Source: Polytrichum commune
Taxonomy: Eukaryota > Streptophyta > Polytrichopsida > Polytrichales > Polytrichaceae
Length of the DNA: 64,000 nt
Direction: 5' to 3'
NCBI GenBank assembly: GCA_950295325.1
Contig: OX485805.1
Span: forward strand, 49,376,758 to 49,440,757
The position numbers and the translations under genes were made by a program. Of the stretch, positions 37,291-50,600 are shown one piece after another (the stretch's first letter is position 1; the number at the start of each line of letters is the position of its first letter). Under the pieces are notes generated by a model. That model was not told where the DNA came from and did not search any database. It was given only the letters and a program-made list of their open reading frames with translations.

Positions 37291-38216
37291 CTGATGTAAC
37301 CCTCCTCCCCTGATCTCCTCCGTCCACTGTTCATTGACCTGCACAAACCCCCCCCCCCCCAAAAAAAGAATAAAATCAAAATCAATGAGGCATGCGCTTG
37401 AAGCTTACCTTATACATGGACATTGTAGAACTAAGGCAAGTTAGTATATGGGCCTTAAATGGACATTTAAAGCTCTATACCCACTTCTTGTGGGATAGGA
37501 AGCACGTAATGTATAATGCAAGATGATTGCCAAATTCATATTGTGTCAATAGCCATTTTTCCTTGTAAAATTTGAGTTCATATTAGCATGTTAATATTCA
37601 TTGTCAAAGTTAAGATTCTCTTTCTTATTAAATGATGATGTAGCTCTAAGGCCTTACACGTTTAAAAAAAATAACGGGTTTCGGAATGGAATTTGGTGGG
37701 CCAAGGTAAGTGAATTTTGGCCTTGACATGGGAGGAGGAGATGTGCCTAACCTCACTACAAGGAGGTGGGGGTACTTTGACTTGTCCCCGTGACATAAAA
37801 AAAACTTTTGTGTGGACGCCAACAAGGATGAATGATGTTCAGTGATTTTTCTTCCATATATGGGAATTGTGTAGCTTCTTTGTCATGCCAAAGGTTTGTG
37901 AATATTTTCTTATATTTTTGGTTACTTAGTAGATCTAGACATTATGTTTACTTATTAGATATAGATTTCATGTATATTATTGAGTGCATGTGAAGGAACG
38001 TTCTCTCTTAGTTTAGTTTGGAGATCTTCTTATAATGATGTATTTCCCCCTCTTCTAAATTGTTGTATTTTTGGCTACTCATTTAAGCTTACCACTAGAT
38101 TCCATTTTTATTATTGAATGTCCATGCATGAATGTTTTATCTTTGTTTAGTTTTAGAGATCTTCTAGATGTAGATGTGAGTCACCTTCCCAAGTAATTAT
38201 TAAGGTGGGAGAGAGC

Positions 38217-38231
38217 ACTACAAGAAAACCA
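38217..38231 (+). repeat. CACTA left terminal inverted repeat
   Basis: CACTACAAGAAAACC, preceded by GAG as a possible 3-bp target duplication. Its partner is missing. Confidence 0.85.
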
Positions 38232-39186
38232 GCCCAATGTGACCGGATGTGACTAAGGGCATATGACTATGTAGTCACCTCAGTCATTGGTTTAGTCTAA
38301 AATCAGTCCTAAGAGGGTCCAGTCATGGTCTAGTCATATACGTAGTCATATTTTTGAGGACCTGGGTGGGAACGTCTACGGGAACGGGACATATGTTCTC
38401 CTGCCCGGTTCCCAGAGTCATGCTATGAGTGCTCACTATGTGTAGTCATGCTAATGTGCTCACTATGTGTAGTCATGCTAATGTGCTCACTATGTGTAGT
38501 CATGCTAATGCTAATGCGTTATGTATGTCTTAGTGTAGTAAGATAGTTGGTTTGGGTGACTAGATGACTTCATGTAGTAAATAACCTGACTAATAGTAGT
38601 CATATATTTCTATCAGATGATTTTGAAGTCCTCTAGTCGTTGGCTCCATAGGTGAGTGTTGTGATATAGAAGTAGGTCTATAATCTTCACTTACATAATA
38701 GCTCGTCTATTCAACACTACCATGTCTGCGCGCAAACATGATCACGTGTCATTTTAGAGGCGCCCCATCATAGAAACAGGAACTAAACACACCTTCAAAA
38801 ATTAGTAAGTAATTGGCTTGGGCGTCCAGAAATCATGATTCCACTTGGAATATCTTCCCACTTTCTTTTCAGATGCACGACATTGCCGTGTATGCTTAAC
38901 CAGGCTACAGAATTCCCATGCTCACAACAAAGCCGTTATTGATCACCTTCCCATACTTTTTTGAGATGCCAAAGTGTTTGCAAAATAACGTAGTCATGTG
39001 GACAGTTTTCTTTACTGGATTCAGTCATGACTGCGATATAACATAGTCACAGACACAATTTCCTTTACTTATATTGGTAATGAACCCCCTTTGTCCATAC
39101 AACTTTAATTTGTTAACTGTGCAATCTCTGTGACTACTCCTTTGCTGTACCAAAATTTAACAAATAGTGGTTGGGCTCCTACAGTC
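38232..39186. other. CACTA left subterminal region
   Basis: Dense AGTCAT/AGTCAC and reverse-complement motifs (for example 38248-38350, 38590-38640, 38990-39060), and a 27-bp tandem repeat, GCTCACTATGTGTAGTCATG plus seven bases, at 38431, 38458 and 38485. Probably transposase or TNPA binding sites; the 3' UTR of the transposase gene also lies here. Confidence 0.65.
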
Positions 39187-42100
39187 CTACTGTGGTGATT
39201 CATCATTGTAGTCTGCCTCTGTATCCTCCATTTGCATAGCAAGCTGCACCTCGTTGCTAGAAAGCTCCCTGGAACTTGATAAAACAAGTGGCATTGCTAC
39301 GGTATCATCAGCGACATGATGTGCCATCAATCCCTGAGTTACAACATCGTCGCATAAGCTTAGGCAGTGTAGATCTGGTCTTCCTTCAGCCATGGAAGTC
39401 ACTCTCACACTTCGTGCCTCTTTGCGTAGAACTACCTTCCATCCAGGATGTGCCACATCGTCAACAAAGAAAACCTGTTGAGCATGAAGAGGAAACGCAA
39501 ACGAATCTGATGAGTATGGAATGGTGCGGTCAATGTTCACGAGAGTGAAACCGTACTCATCTCTTTTCATAGTTGCCCGTGGCCCAATCCACGTGGCGCG
39601 GACCCACTTACAATACAGTAGGAGTATTTCAAACTTCCCATAGTCAGCCCCAATAATCTCTTCGACCCACCCCACGTACTCCACGTTCGCAAGCCTATGA
39701 TTCTTATCCTTTCTGCTGGAACGGCAAGATTGTGAGAATGTTGCAGCTACTCCGCTGTCGCACGTTGTCAAGTGGCCCTCTGCTCCTCGCACATGTATAT
39801 GGTTCCCGTATGCATACATGCTGCGATACGATTTTGCCTCGCATGAAGGTGGTAGGACAAGGCCAAGAATATCTTCATGGACCTCTGTGCCTGCTGCCAC
39901 ATCCCGTTGCACCGCGATAGGAAACCACTCAGAAAACTGCTCATTCCTTGCGATTGCTGGATACTCTGCTCTTCTGCCCCGTGATCGACGACGTATCTCT
40001 GCACGCATTCTGTGCCGCGTTTCCATCTCCAAGTAGTGACGTCTGATTGAAAGCCACAGTGGATGGAAATTAGTTACATAACAAAAACAGCCGGCAGATA
40101 AATGTAATCGTCATCAACATCTAATTCCCTAGTCATGTGTTGCAATATGATGACTGAAATTAGTACGCAGTAGACCTTTGTTGACTATAGAGTCACATTG
40201 TCCCTTCTAGACAGAGTGCATGACTAAAACATGTGATGCTTATTCTCTGTTAGTCATGTGTTGCAATATGATGACTAGAATTAGTACGCAATAGACCTTT
40301 GTTGACTATAGAGTCACATTGTCCCTTCTAGACAGAGTGCATGACTAAAACATGTGATGCTTACTCTCTGTATGACTGTAGAGGCTCAGCATTCGTGAGA
40401 ACAAACTCGTGAATCCGTGCCCTCAGCTCTGATGTCAAGAGTCGATATCGACCTGTACCCTCCGCGACCTCACTCTTGGCCCCTACTTCCTCCTCATCGT
40501 CCCAAGTCCTCCTGCGTGTTAGCTCACAGTCTTGCATGTACTCTGTGCAAAATCCTAACGCCTCCTCTATTGTGTACCCCCTCGCCATGGATCCCTCAGG
40601 TTTTGCTCGTTGCCTAACATAGCCCTTCAGTCTCTTCAGGTACCGCTCAATAGGATACATCCATCGGGTGTGTACGGGACCACATATATCCAACTGCTGC
40701 ACCAGGTGAATGGGGAGGTGCGACATGACATCAAAGAATGAAGGTGGAAAAACCATCTCTAGCATGCATAGAGTCTCAGCTGTGTACTCCAATAACTGTT
40801 CTATGGACGAGGGATCTACGGATTTTGCGCACAATCGTACAAACACCCGGCTAAGCCGCATTATTGCCACCCGCGTATCCCTGTCTAAGAGAGTGCGCAA
40901 ACACAAGGGGAGCAATTGTTGCATCAAGACATGGTAGTCATGAGATTTCAGCCCCTTCAAGTCCCCATCCGACGCAATGCATTTTGCAAGTTGGCTAGCG
41001 TAGTTCGTAGGAGTCTTCAAATTGCGGATAATGTCTATGAATTTTGCCTTCTCTTCTTTCGATAGTACATATGGAGCTGTTGGAAGTACGACAGACCCAG
41101 GTTTCCTTCCTCGAAGAGGGTGCAGATATTGTCGAATGTTGGCCTCTTTTAAGTCTAGCCGGGCCTTCAAAGTGTCACAGACTCCCCAAATTGTTTTCAT
41201 CACGTTCTCGCAGATGTTTTTTTCGCAGTGCATGGGATCCAAAAGATGTCTAATGAGGAGGTCCTGCCAGAAATCCCAGCAAAGCATTCCAGCGTCAGAT
41301 TTACTCACTTTCGACAAAGACTCTTAAGCATTCATTGAAAAGATATAGGTCCATATTTTGGATCATCCACACTGGCAGTCATGGATTTATGAAATTGCAC
41401 TATTCACAGTCACTCTTCTTACCAACCAGGTTACTAGAGTCAGTCAACAATTATAACTGAACGTACTGGAACCAGTGATTGATTTCAGAAATTGCACTAT
41501 TCACATTCAACCTGCTAACCGTGTTTGTTACTAGAGTCAGTCAACAATTCTAACTGTCAGTTACTGGAACCAGTGATTGATTCCTGAAATTGCACTATGA
41601 ACATTCAACCAAATAAGCGTGTTTGTGTCTAGATTCAGTCAACAATTCTAAATGTCAGTTACTGGAACCAGTGATTGATTTCAGAAATTGCACTATTCAC
41701 ATTCAACCAGATAAGCGTGTTTGTTACTAGATTCAGTCAACAATTCTAAATGTCAGTTACTGGAACCTGTGAATGCGCTAAGTACCTGCCAATACAGAAG
41801 CTTATAAAGAGCTGAGAGCTGCTTCACTCCGGTGCGCTGAATGGGGTCGCCTTCTCCTCCACCTCTTCTTCCCTGTGACTCTTGCAGGAAGGACAATCTT
41901 TCTTGTGCATAGCCCTTGATGTCGCATCCTGTTAGAATTGGAGGGGGAGGTCGGTACTCCTGTTGACCATCAAATGAATGCTTGAGCCTACGATATGGAT
42001 GCCATCTACTGAGATACCGGCGGTGACCTAAATATACATTCTTTCCGAGAGCCTTTGACCGCCGAGTTGTAACATCTGGCCCACACTCGGTACACGCTCT

Positions 42101-43983
42101 ATACCCTTTTGTGACTTGCCCAGATGTGAGTCCGTACGCAGGGAAGTCGTGAATGCACCAAAGAAGTAGAGCCCGTAGTTTAAAATGCTGTCTTGGGGGC
42201 TCTTCAGACACATCTATGGCTGGTACCCCTTTCCAAAGTTCCAAGAGCTCTTCAATCAGTGGAGTAAGGTACACATCGATGTTCTCCGAGGTCACGCTCT
42301 CGCGACCTGGAATAAGCAATGCAAACTTGATGAGAAATGGCTTTGTCACTAGTCATGCAGGCGAATTATAGTCCACCTTCTTACCATGCTCGTTACTAGA
42401 TGTAGTCAGCAATTCTGAGTGTAGATACTGGAACCAGTGACTGGTTTCAGAAATTGCACTATTCACAGTCAACCCGATTACCATGCTGGCTACTAGATGC
42501 AGTCAACAATTCTGAGTGTATATACTGGAACCAGTGACTGGTTTCAGAAATTGCATTATTCACAGTCAACCTTCTTACCATGTTGGTTACTAGATGCAGT
42601 CATCAGTTCTAAGTGTAAGCATTACCTGGAATAAGCAATGCAAGCATGATGAAGAATGGCTTTGTCACTAGCCATGCAGGCAAATTATAGTTCACCAGAA
42701 GGACCGGCCATGTCGAGTGACTGAGCGACTGGTTTCCGAACGGATTCACACCGTCCAATGCCATCCCCAAGCGTATGTTCCTATGCTCATCTGTAAAGTT
42801 GGCATCCAACGACTCAATATGCTTCCAGGCCTTCGAGTCGGGGACGCATTCCACGTTAATACCCTCCTTCTTCTGATTGGCGTGCCATTTGTTAAGTGAC
42901 GCCAATCTTTTGCACCGGTACATGCGCTTCAGACGGGGAATCAACGGAAAATGGCGTAGGATTTTGGATGGGATTCTGCTGGACTCCGACTTGTATCTCG
43001 GGGCGTTGCACTTTGGACAGGACTTCGCATCCTGCAACTCCTTCCTGAACGGGCAACATCCATTGCGGCATGCATGAATGTTATTATAGGACAGTCCCAG
43101 CTTCACCACATACTTCCGGGCTTCATAGTGGGAACGGGGTAGGTAATTGTCGCTTGGAAGGATAAGGTGCAGTAGTTGAAGTAGTTCGTCAGCAAATGCA
43201 TTCGATACTCCAAACACCGCAAAGCAATTGAGGAGCAGTAGAGTTGAGACCAAGTGACTTGTTGTGGCACCTGCAAAGAGGGGAGTTCGGGCATGCGCAA
43301 GTAATTCCTCCATTAAATATGCCGTGCACTCCCCTTCCTCCCCGGGGATTGCGTCATCCTCCTCCACATCGTTTGTTCTTCTACAATCCTCACGGTCTTC
43401 GTCCTCGAGGTTATCGTATCTAGAGAGGCACTCCATGATCATTCTTATGGCGTCCATGCCTCCATTGTTGTCTTCAAGCTGGTGAGGGTTTTCCCTGACT
43501 TCCTCTTCAACAATGTCTGTCTCCGCATCCACGAGACCCGCCTGAGCATCCCACACTCTTGGGATTAATAATTGCAAGTATTTTAGCACTGGCCATCAAA
43601 TGACTTGCTTATTACATCACGTACTGTCACTATCAAAATTTGTGACTAGTTTTAGTGTCATGTTACTTGTTTTAGTCGATCATATAAAAATTAGTCATAT
43701 GTGACTAGACTTAGTCACAAATTCTAATAAGATCTAGTCATATCAGACAGGTCATATTGAAATGGTCAGTCATATTTCAGCAGTTTCCCTAGTATTATAG
43801 ACATACCAAAATAGGCACAGTGAATTGAGGGTCTCTTCCGATGGTCCTCAGATGCTTGCGAATGGTTGCCCTACTGATGCAACGACCTCCCATACAATTC
43901 CTGCATGGGCACCGGTAACTTGTTAGCCCCAGCCTATCTGCTTCTCTCTCCTCCAATTCCCAGAGGTGGAGGTCGCTTGGCTA
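39187..43983 (-). CDS. CACTA TNP2-type transposase
   Basis: Exons from 5' to 3': about 43983-43807, about 43587-42626, 42306-41786, 41263-40365, 40042-39187. The first encodes the transposase-associated zinc motif (YRCPCRNCMGGRC...RKHLRTIG). The second and third carry the TNP2 core: NNIHACRNGCCPFRKE, CPKCNAPRYK, RHFPLIPRLKRMYRCKRL, MALDGVNPFGN, STWPVLLVNYNLPAWLV, then IHDFPAYGLTSG. The fourth has LDPMHCEKNICENVMK and DUF4218 (GLKSHDYHVLMQQLLP, PPSFFDVMSHLPIHLVQQ, RWMYPIERYLKRLKGYVR). The last has DUF4216 (YGKFEILLLYCKW...QQVFFVDDV...WKVVLR). Phases agree at the last three junctions; the first does not close neatly. The intron at 42307-42625 looks like a tandem duplication of coding sequence. 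No stop was seen in the main exons, so the gene may be functional. It would cut and join the element's ends in the nucleus. Confidence 0.85.
40131..40372 (-). repeat. 121-bp tandem duplication in transposase intron 4
   Basis: AGTCATGTGTTGCAATATGA starts at 40131 and 40252; the two copies are almost identical and cover most of the intron between 40365 and 40042. Confidence 0.85.
41395..41785 (-). repeat. About 97-bp tandem repeats in transposase intron 3
   Basis: Units starting TTGCACTATTCACA at 41395, 41492, 41590 and 41689, each with AGTCAACAATTC and GGAACCAGTGATTG. The same unit also occurs in the preceding intron at 42451 and 42547. Confidence 0.85.
42305..42696 (-). repeat. Coding-segment duplication flanking a 319-bp intron
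   Basis: The 73 bp at 42624-42696 (end of exon 2, reading LVTKPFFIMLALLIPG) are repeated at 42305-42377 (intron 3' end plus first bases of exon 3, reading LVTKPFLIKFALLIPG). Both contain CCAGGT at the same place. In the first copy GT is the donor; in the second AG is the acceptor. The repeat offset and the intron length are both 319 bp. Confidence 0.8.
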
Positions 43984-46900
43984 TGTCGCTCCACACCTAG
44001 CCATTTGTCAATGTAAAGCGGTCAATGGCACTTGCTCCTGTTCAAAAAACCACACTCCCATCCACCTGGAGGAATTTATTGGATACATTTCAATTTAGAA
44101 AACAATCTCAACAATGTCACAACAGTTTGTGGTTGCTCACTGCCTGCAAAGGGCTGCCACCAGTATAAAGAATCACAACTTCGTAAACAACTCTAGTGAC
44201 TGCTCATTGCCATCAACCGCTACCAGGGCGTGATATCTTGCACGACCACTCTACAGCCACAAAGTCTTGTGATAAGAAGCCCATGATTAGGTGCACTGAT
44301 GACATGCAAGACCAAAACTACTCTTAGACAAATTTTCCACTAGATTGCATAAAGTATACCCGTGCACTCCACAGATTGCACCCATAGGAGAAAAATCAAT
44401 GATGTCAAATGCTCTTTTCAATTAAAAGCACTAGTGGTGTGCAAACAGGTAAAAAAAATATTAAGATTAAACAAATTAAATAGAGCTGGGTGTGAGGTCC
44501 ATACTACTACTAGCAGGATCCGTCTTTACTAGCAGGATCTTCAATCTCAAGGTCCAGTTTGTAGTATGCAGTGATGCAAGAAAGGTGTCAACAGATTGTA
44601 ACTTTTGAGATGTGAGTGTAAATATCCAAGGGATGCAGAAAGTGAGGTGGATGCACTACAAAGAAAAAAAATCTGCACTACTAAAAATCTGTGCTCGTCA
44701 GCATGCGGTACAAGTACTGACAGTAAACTTGTAAATGAGCGCATACACCACACCACAGTCAAACCTCCCAAAAGATATTTAAATATCCCCCTGCAAAGAA
44801 AGACAGTTTCAATTTAGGAGCAGAAGAAAAAGGAATAATTCAAACCATACTGACACATCTCAAGTTTCCTGGTTTCAGACACTCAAGTCAAACTTCACTT
44901 AGATACATTGATTACTGTTGTCCATATAGAACTTTTATTGATTAGTATAGTGTAATAGAAACGATGACTTGACAAAAATTCCAGGAGTCAAATCTGATTT
45001 ATTTCATTTACAGTATAATTCAATGTGACAGAGCACCTTCAAGTAAGCGTTCGAAAGGGACCTGCACAGTATCCATTCACAGTAAGCGTTCGAAAGACTG
45101 GCACCTGCACAGTATCCATTCACAGAGTTTGTGTCTGACTCCAAGGTGAAGGAGGAATAAAACGCACCTACTATTTGAATGCATCTCGGACACGAGGAAG
45201 CCCCATTGGCGAAGTACTCATTCCAATTTCTGTTCCCAGGAACGCTGCAGATTGTAGAGTAGATTTTGTTGTTCTGCACTGCTTTTGGTTGACTTCAATG
45301 AGCTTGTCATCTATTTGGTCAGAGAAGCGAAGCTCAATTCAAATAACATTATGTACTCTGTCCTATCCATGTTATTCACACTGTTATGAAAACTGATTGA
45401 GTCGCTTTTCAAGTTGTAACAAAAGTTGAAACTGAAATAGAATGTTTCTAGTTCAAACACCCACACTTCCTCCAAGCTGCCACCAAAAACTTGAAGCAAA
45501 CATGAAGGTGTTCTATGCAATACAACCAAACCCGGACCCAAAGTCTAATCTGAGTTAACAGGATGACTCTGGTATGCTCTTACATACAAATCGATGGAAA
45601 AGAGGGTGAAACTACCAGTGCTAATCACATCCTATGGTCTAATATATGTCAAATGTAACTCCACTACATGTGAACAAGACCGCTAATTGGATGTTGTTAC
45701 ACAATGTCACCAATGAATAGGCTAGATACATAGAATTAGGGAAGCTCATGAATTAGTGACATAAATAATGTAGTTCTTACTTAACATGAGCTGACATCAG
45801 TCAGTGTAAATTCATGACAATTTGAATACATGCAAGGGTTACTTCTGAGTGCTAAGCAATGGATCGATGTAGGAATTGGCACTTTAGGCAGTCATAGAAC
45901 TGGCTTAAAATTAAGAGAAAGTGTACAACTCTCTTAATAGAGACAGTTTCCACTCCCTTAGGACACCTGGAGATTTCCTGCCAATGGTGAAGCTAACATC
46001 GGTATCACATTGAGTATATAATTCATTTATGCTTGGAATGAGATAATGTATTAAACAAAGTCTTGAACGAACAACTTATTGGAAAATAATTCTAAGACTT
46101 GGTGCTCGTCAGTACATCTAAGCATCCTTAGTACTCCCAACGTGCACACAACTGTGATTCAAAATACCTACGAACAAAACATTCAGAATATTAACAGAAA
46201 AAGTTGACCATCTGGAGGCACTCACTTTGAAGCCTGTATCACCAGGATTGAAGTAGAATTTTTCTTGATAACCTGCAGGACACGATCACAACCATTAATC
46301 AGTATCGCTACAAGCAAGCAATGATTGGTCCAGAAAGTTGTTCAGTGTGACAATTCCATCTCAAGATCAGTATCCAAAACATACCTGGAATGAATTTATG
46401 CCAGCATGATTAAGCAGATATTCCGTGCCTTAGGATAAGCATTTCATAAACCCCTGCCTCTTTTAGAACATCTTGGCTACTGTGAATAGATATAACGCTC
46501 TCAATTTGCAATTCTGATCTTTAGAAACAAGGATTGATTTACCCACAACAAAGCAATCGAAAAAGAAGAAGCAAAAAAGCAATGAAACGGTCGAAGGCTG
46601 CTGCTGAGCATCCACTCCGCGTCCAATCTGCATCCAATCTGCACAAAATCCTGCATATTCCAAGGTTTCAACTTTGTGAACAGATTCTTGTAAAGAGCAC
46701 ATTTGCAATCAAGCTAAAAGACGTCCTACTTCAGGTTTCTGGTTTAGGCTAAGCATATCCAACAGTGAAGTTGGTTGAGGTGGTTAGAATTGGTCACTAA
46801 TGAAATATGCTGGAGGAATCTATACCTTGAACAAGCTAGAGATGAAACAGATCTGGATCAAAGTGTTGCAGCAACTGAAGGCTTGTCTTCATTGTGCAAT

Positions 46901-47664
46901 CCCAATTCTCTCCTGCACAGATTGGGGAAAACCAGTTGCTCAAATAAATTACATAGTCTTCTAGTCTGGATTTTGAATTTTGTGACCTAACTTTGATTTT
47001 GAACTTTCTCTTCTAAGGGGACTCAAGTCTCTTACAAACATGATCAAACATCAAATTCAAAAAGTGGAATGGACAAAGAAGATATTGGAGGTGGCAACAA
47101 TGATAAAAGACTGTTAACTGGAGTAGATTATGCATTCCCTGGTGTTGTCGCAACTAACCTCGTACATGGGAACTCTGGTGTGACTTGATCTAAACCTCCC
47201 CGAGTTGGAGAACGTCATTAGGTCAAATTTTCCTGAGCAGACATAACGGTCCAAAAGTGACTTCAAAGTTACAGTCGTTGATTGGGACTAAGTCCAATTT
47301 CTTCTAACTGAAACAAGTACAAAGTATGGTGACTTTGTACAGACCCAAAAACCAAGATGATGACTGATGCAGGTCATAAAATCCTTCACCAAGCTCTGCA
47401 AATCCCTTGAACAACTTGAATCATCGAAGAATGGATGACAGTTGCGACCTAACGACGGTCGTTACAGGTCCCTTAGATGAACGCAGATACAAGGATCGGC
47501 GGCGTATCCCTTTTCCAACACACATTTACTCCCTGACCCAACAAACGTTAAGATTTTCTTGGCGATTGTTGGTGGCAGCGGATTGTACCTGTGAGTACTC
47601 AAAATGGCAATGGCAAGGCCTGAAGATTGCCTCCCATGCCTCACTGCCACTGATTCTCCGAGCC
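43984..47664. other. Central non-coding region of the CACTA element
   Basis: Lies between the divergent transposase and TNPA-like genes and presumably holds both promoters and 5' UTRs. No gene recognised. A tandem repeat (GTAAGCGTTCGAAAG...CACCTGCACAGTATCCATT) lies at about 45045-45126. Unlike the introns and ends, this region has few AGTCA motifs. Confidence 0.5.
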
Positions 47665-50600
47665 ATGGGGACGATCACGCACGCGGCTGAAGCGCCTTCA
47701 GCGACTGAGGACGAAACCGACACCTCCTCCGGACAGCGGGGATCCGAGCAATCTGATCAGGGCTTGGAGGAAGGATTTGGGAGGGACGAGGAACTCGAGG
47801 TTCCAGAGTACGAGAGGCTGCGGCAGTTGAATCTAGTCAAAAACTCCCTCAAGCTACAGGAGCTCGGAATCCCGGCGCTGGCAGTCTCCTTGAACCCCTC
47901 AGCGGTGGGAGGAGAGGGCAATCGCGGCAACTCTCATCACACACGCGGCGGCGGTGCCATCAGCCTCTCGAGCCAAGAAAACGCCCTAGGGTACCGAAAC
48001 CCTAAACCCTAGCTCCAACTTGTAACTCCTCCCAGCCTCCTCGACTTGCTGTCAGATGCCAAAACCCTAACTCCAGTTTCGTGATCTTCAAGTCCTGTCT
48101 CATTATAGCAGCAAGTCGCAAATGTTGTCAGCAATTTAATAATATTTGTGCGAGGCATGGTGTTCAGGAAGTATCTTTAGGGTTTGATTTGAGTACAAGA
48201 GTTAACTACGTTAATACCTGCGGGGTCCATACCAGCTAGTGAGGTCGATCCTGAGCTGCGAAATCGCGCTCCCATCTCCTAACCTGATAGTAAGCACCCG
48301 TTTCTGCATGGTTTCGACAACAGAGGAGCTGGTGCTGAGTTCGTGCGTCGGAGTAAGCGACTCCGCAAACCACCACCTGAAGCTCGAAGAACGTTGCGCT
48401 CTGCAAGGAACGCACAGCAGGATCAGATATGCCCAGTTTCTCGTGAATGCGCGGAGAGCTTGAACAGCAGCTCCGAGGAGTGGCACAGCGAAGAGTCGAA
48501 ACCGGACAGCGCAACTGACGTCGACAATGATGCCGAGCGTGGCAATTGCAATGACGAGCTCTACACAGTAGGAGTGGGGAAGCCCCCTCGAGGACCGCAC
48601 AAACCGTCGGTGAGTGTACTAACTCAATATACAGATTTCTTAGCCGCCTGATGAGTGAGTGGTAGTGATTGCGAGGTTATCAATCTACGTGGATGATGAG
48701 GGAATTTACATAGTCATCAAACACCTCGATTCGGTGTTTGCTTTCCTCGAAGCACGCAGTCATGTTTTCCAATCTCTGTGACTCATCATAGTCACATGAA
48801 CGAGATTTCTGACTAACAAACTAGCATCATCCTCAACATGTATGACTGTATTTGGACTTTGCTTGTTGGCCTTGTTGGCCCTTCTTGGTATGTTTGCTTG
48901 TTGGCCTTGTATTGCATACGAGACCCACTCAATGAACCGACTGCTAAGTAACAGATGAACCAGGATGAGTAACAGATTTACCCATTGTGCCCAAAATTGT
49001 CCGCAGACACAAGACTCATTTAAGTTCCTACGTAGTAGAAGTTGTAGTTGTTCTACATGATGATTATAAAGAACAAAAGATGAACCAGGAGGAGGATGTC
49101 TCAAACTCACCTTGTTTGCAATTAGTGTCCGGAGGGCTTTGTGGGCATAATCGGTTGAGATCCCCACTGTTGTTTCCAAGTCCAACCGCTTACATACATG
49201 TTGACAACTTTCTCTGTTTCTTTATTAATTTGACTCACGAGGAGGTATATTTTCTAGATCCCTCTATTATGATCGATTTTATTTCCTGGAGTCTTGAACT
49301 TCAAACCGTATTTTCTAAAACTCCACCGGTTCATCGGTGATTATCCGTCAATTTGTTCTGCTCATTCATTCTTTGCAACCTGCATCCTAAAGGCCCCAAG
49401 CAAGTGAAAAGATGGGTTCTTGCACCTTCTGCACAGTGATGAATCATATATGAATGATAAGTTGCTCTGACCTTACGAACCTCTTTCAGACTTTATTGTT
49501 GCTGCATTAATTGCTGCTCTGTCAAGGTATCTTCAATGTTTACCATGTCAAAATCTTTATGGCTTCATACCTCGTGTCTGATTGTGCACTGCACCCTGCA
49601 CTAGTGGGTAGTTTTTTTTTTGGTCTCAGCAGAGGTTCGAAATTTTGGTGTTCAAGGTCTCCCTCTGGACTTTCAGAATGTGATTAGGATAGAGGCGCTT
49701 GAAATTTCAAAGAACAAGTAATTTTGTATTTATTATGTGCACTCATCTAGTGTTAACAAAATTGAAGGTTCCTGACCCTCTGCACATTGATGACATATGT
49801 GATTGATATGGGTCCCAATGTGAGATGAGTTTTTATTAAACCGGGCTCTGGAAGCATAGAAAAGAACGATCTCCTATTCGGTAAAAAACTATATTTTGCA
49901 TTCTCTGTGGAATTAGGTTCTCTTCACAAGACAAATAATTCCCAATAATTACTCCACCTAAATAGATGTCATGTTTCCCAACTCTGTGACTGCTCATAGT
50001 CACATGAACGAGAATTATGACTTAACAAACTAGCATCATCCTCAAGATGTATGATTGTATGCGGTCTTTGCCTGTTGGCTGCTCAACAAGACTTTTTTTC
50101 TGTAGCATCGTGATTGTTTGCTTGACTGTCTGTTGCAATATGAAAATTCTTTTTGTATCATAGTCTTTTCGAAGCATAGGCTATGGTTGTTTCAAGCATA
50201 GAGAGGGATCTCTTAGGCAACTAAATGAATGGTAGTGCCATTAAGCTTGTCAGAACGTGCGATTTACAATGTTAATGACATTGATTGAAGTAATGCCTTT
50301 CTGTTAGGTAGGTTCACATAGCTTCTATATGGAATACAATACATGGCATGTTCATAGCCAGAATACCATTATTCTCTTTTTGAGTGTTTCAGTATGAGAA
50401 GTATCCTTCAATAAGGACTCCGGTTTCTCCAGAAGTTTCCTTCAAAGCTTTTTGATCTATGTATTATCTGTTTCTGGAAGTAGAGTCCATGCGACAGATT
50501 TGGCTGCTTCAAATGAGGTTTTGGGAGGTACTATATGCTCAAACAAGTCGGGTCGAATCAATTATAGTATGCTAGCTTCGAAAAAATATCTATGTCCAGC

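Larger units (their letters stand above)
32138..38216. other. Repeat-rich stretch without genes
   Basis: Holds a 54-bp tandem repeat (32700-32875), a 21-bp minisatellite (33694-33985), a MULE-end relic (34231-34580), the partner of the 21413 repeat (34946-35575), a MITE (35765-36003), the partner of the 26461 repeat (36371-37290), poly-C/A at 37350-37368, and AT-rich DNA up to the CACTA terminus. Confidence 0.6.

Noticed and set aside
47407-47664. Extended N-terminus of the TNPA-like exon 1 (start at 47407)
   Set aside because: No family similarity before 47665, where a plain ATG begins an acidic N-terminus like other TNPA proteins; the longer frame is probably 5' UTR.
47990-48012. Telomere-like CCCTAAACCCTA near the TNPA-like exon 1 end
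   Set aside because: Under two telomere units; this is a common short motif in plant 5' regions and not an interstitial telomere.
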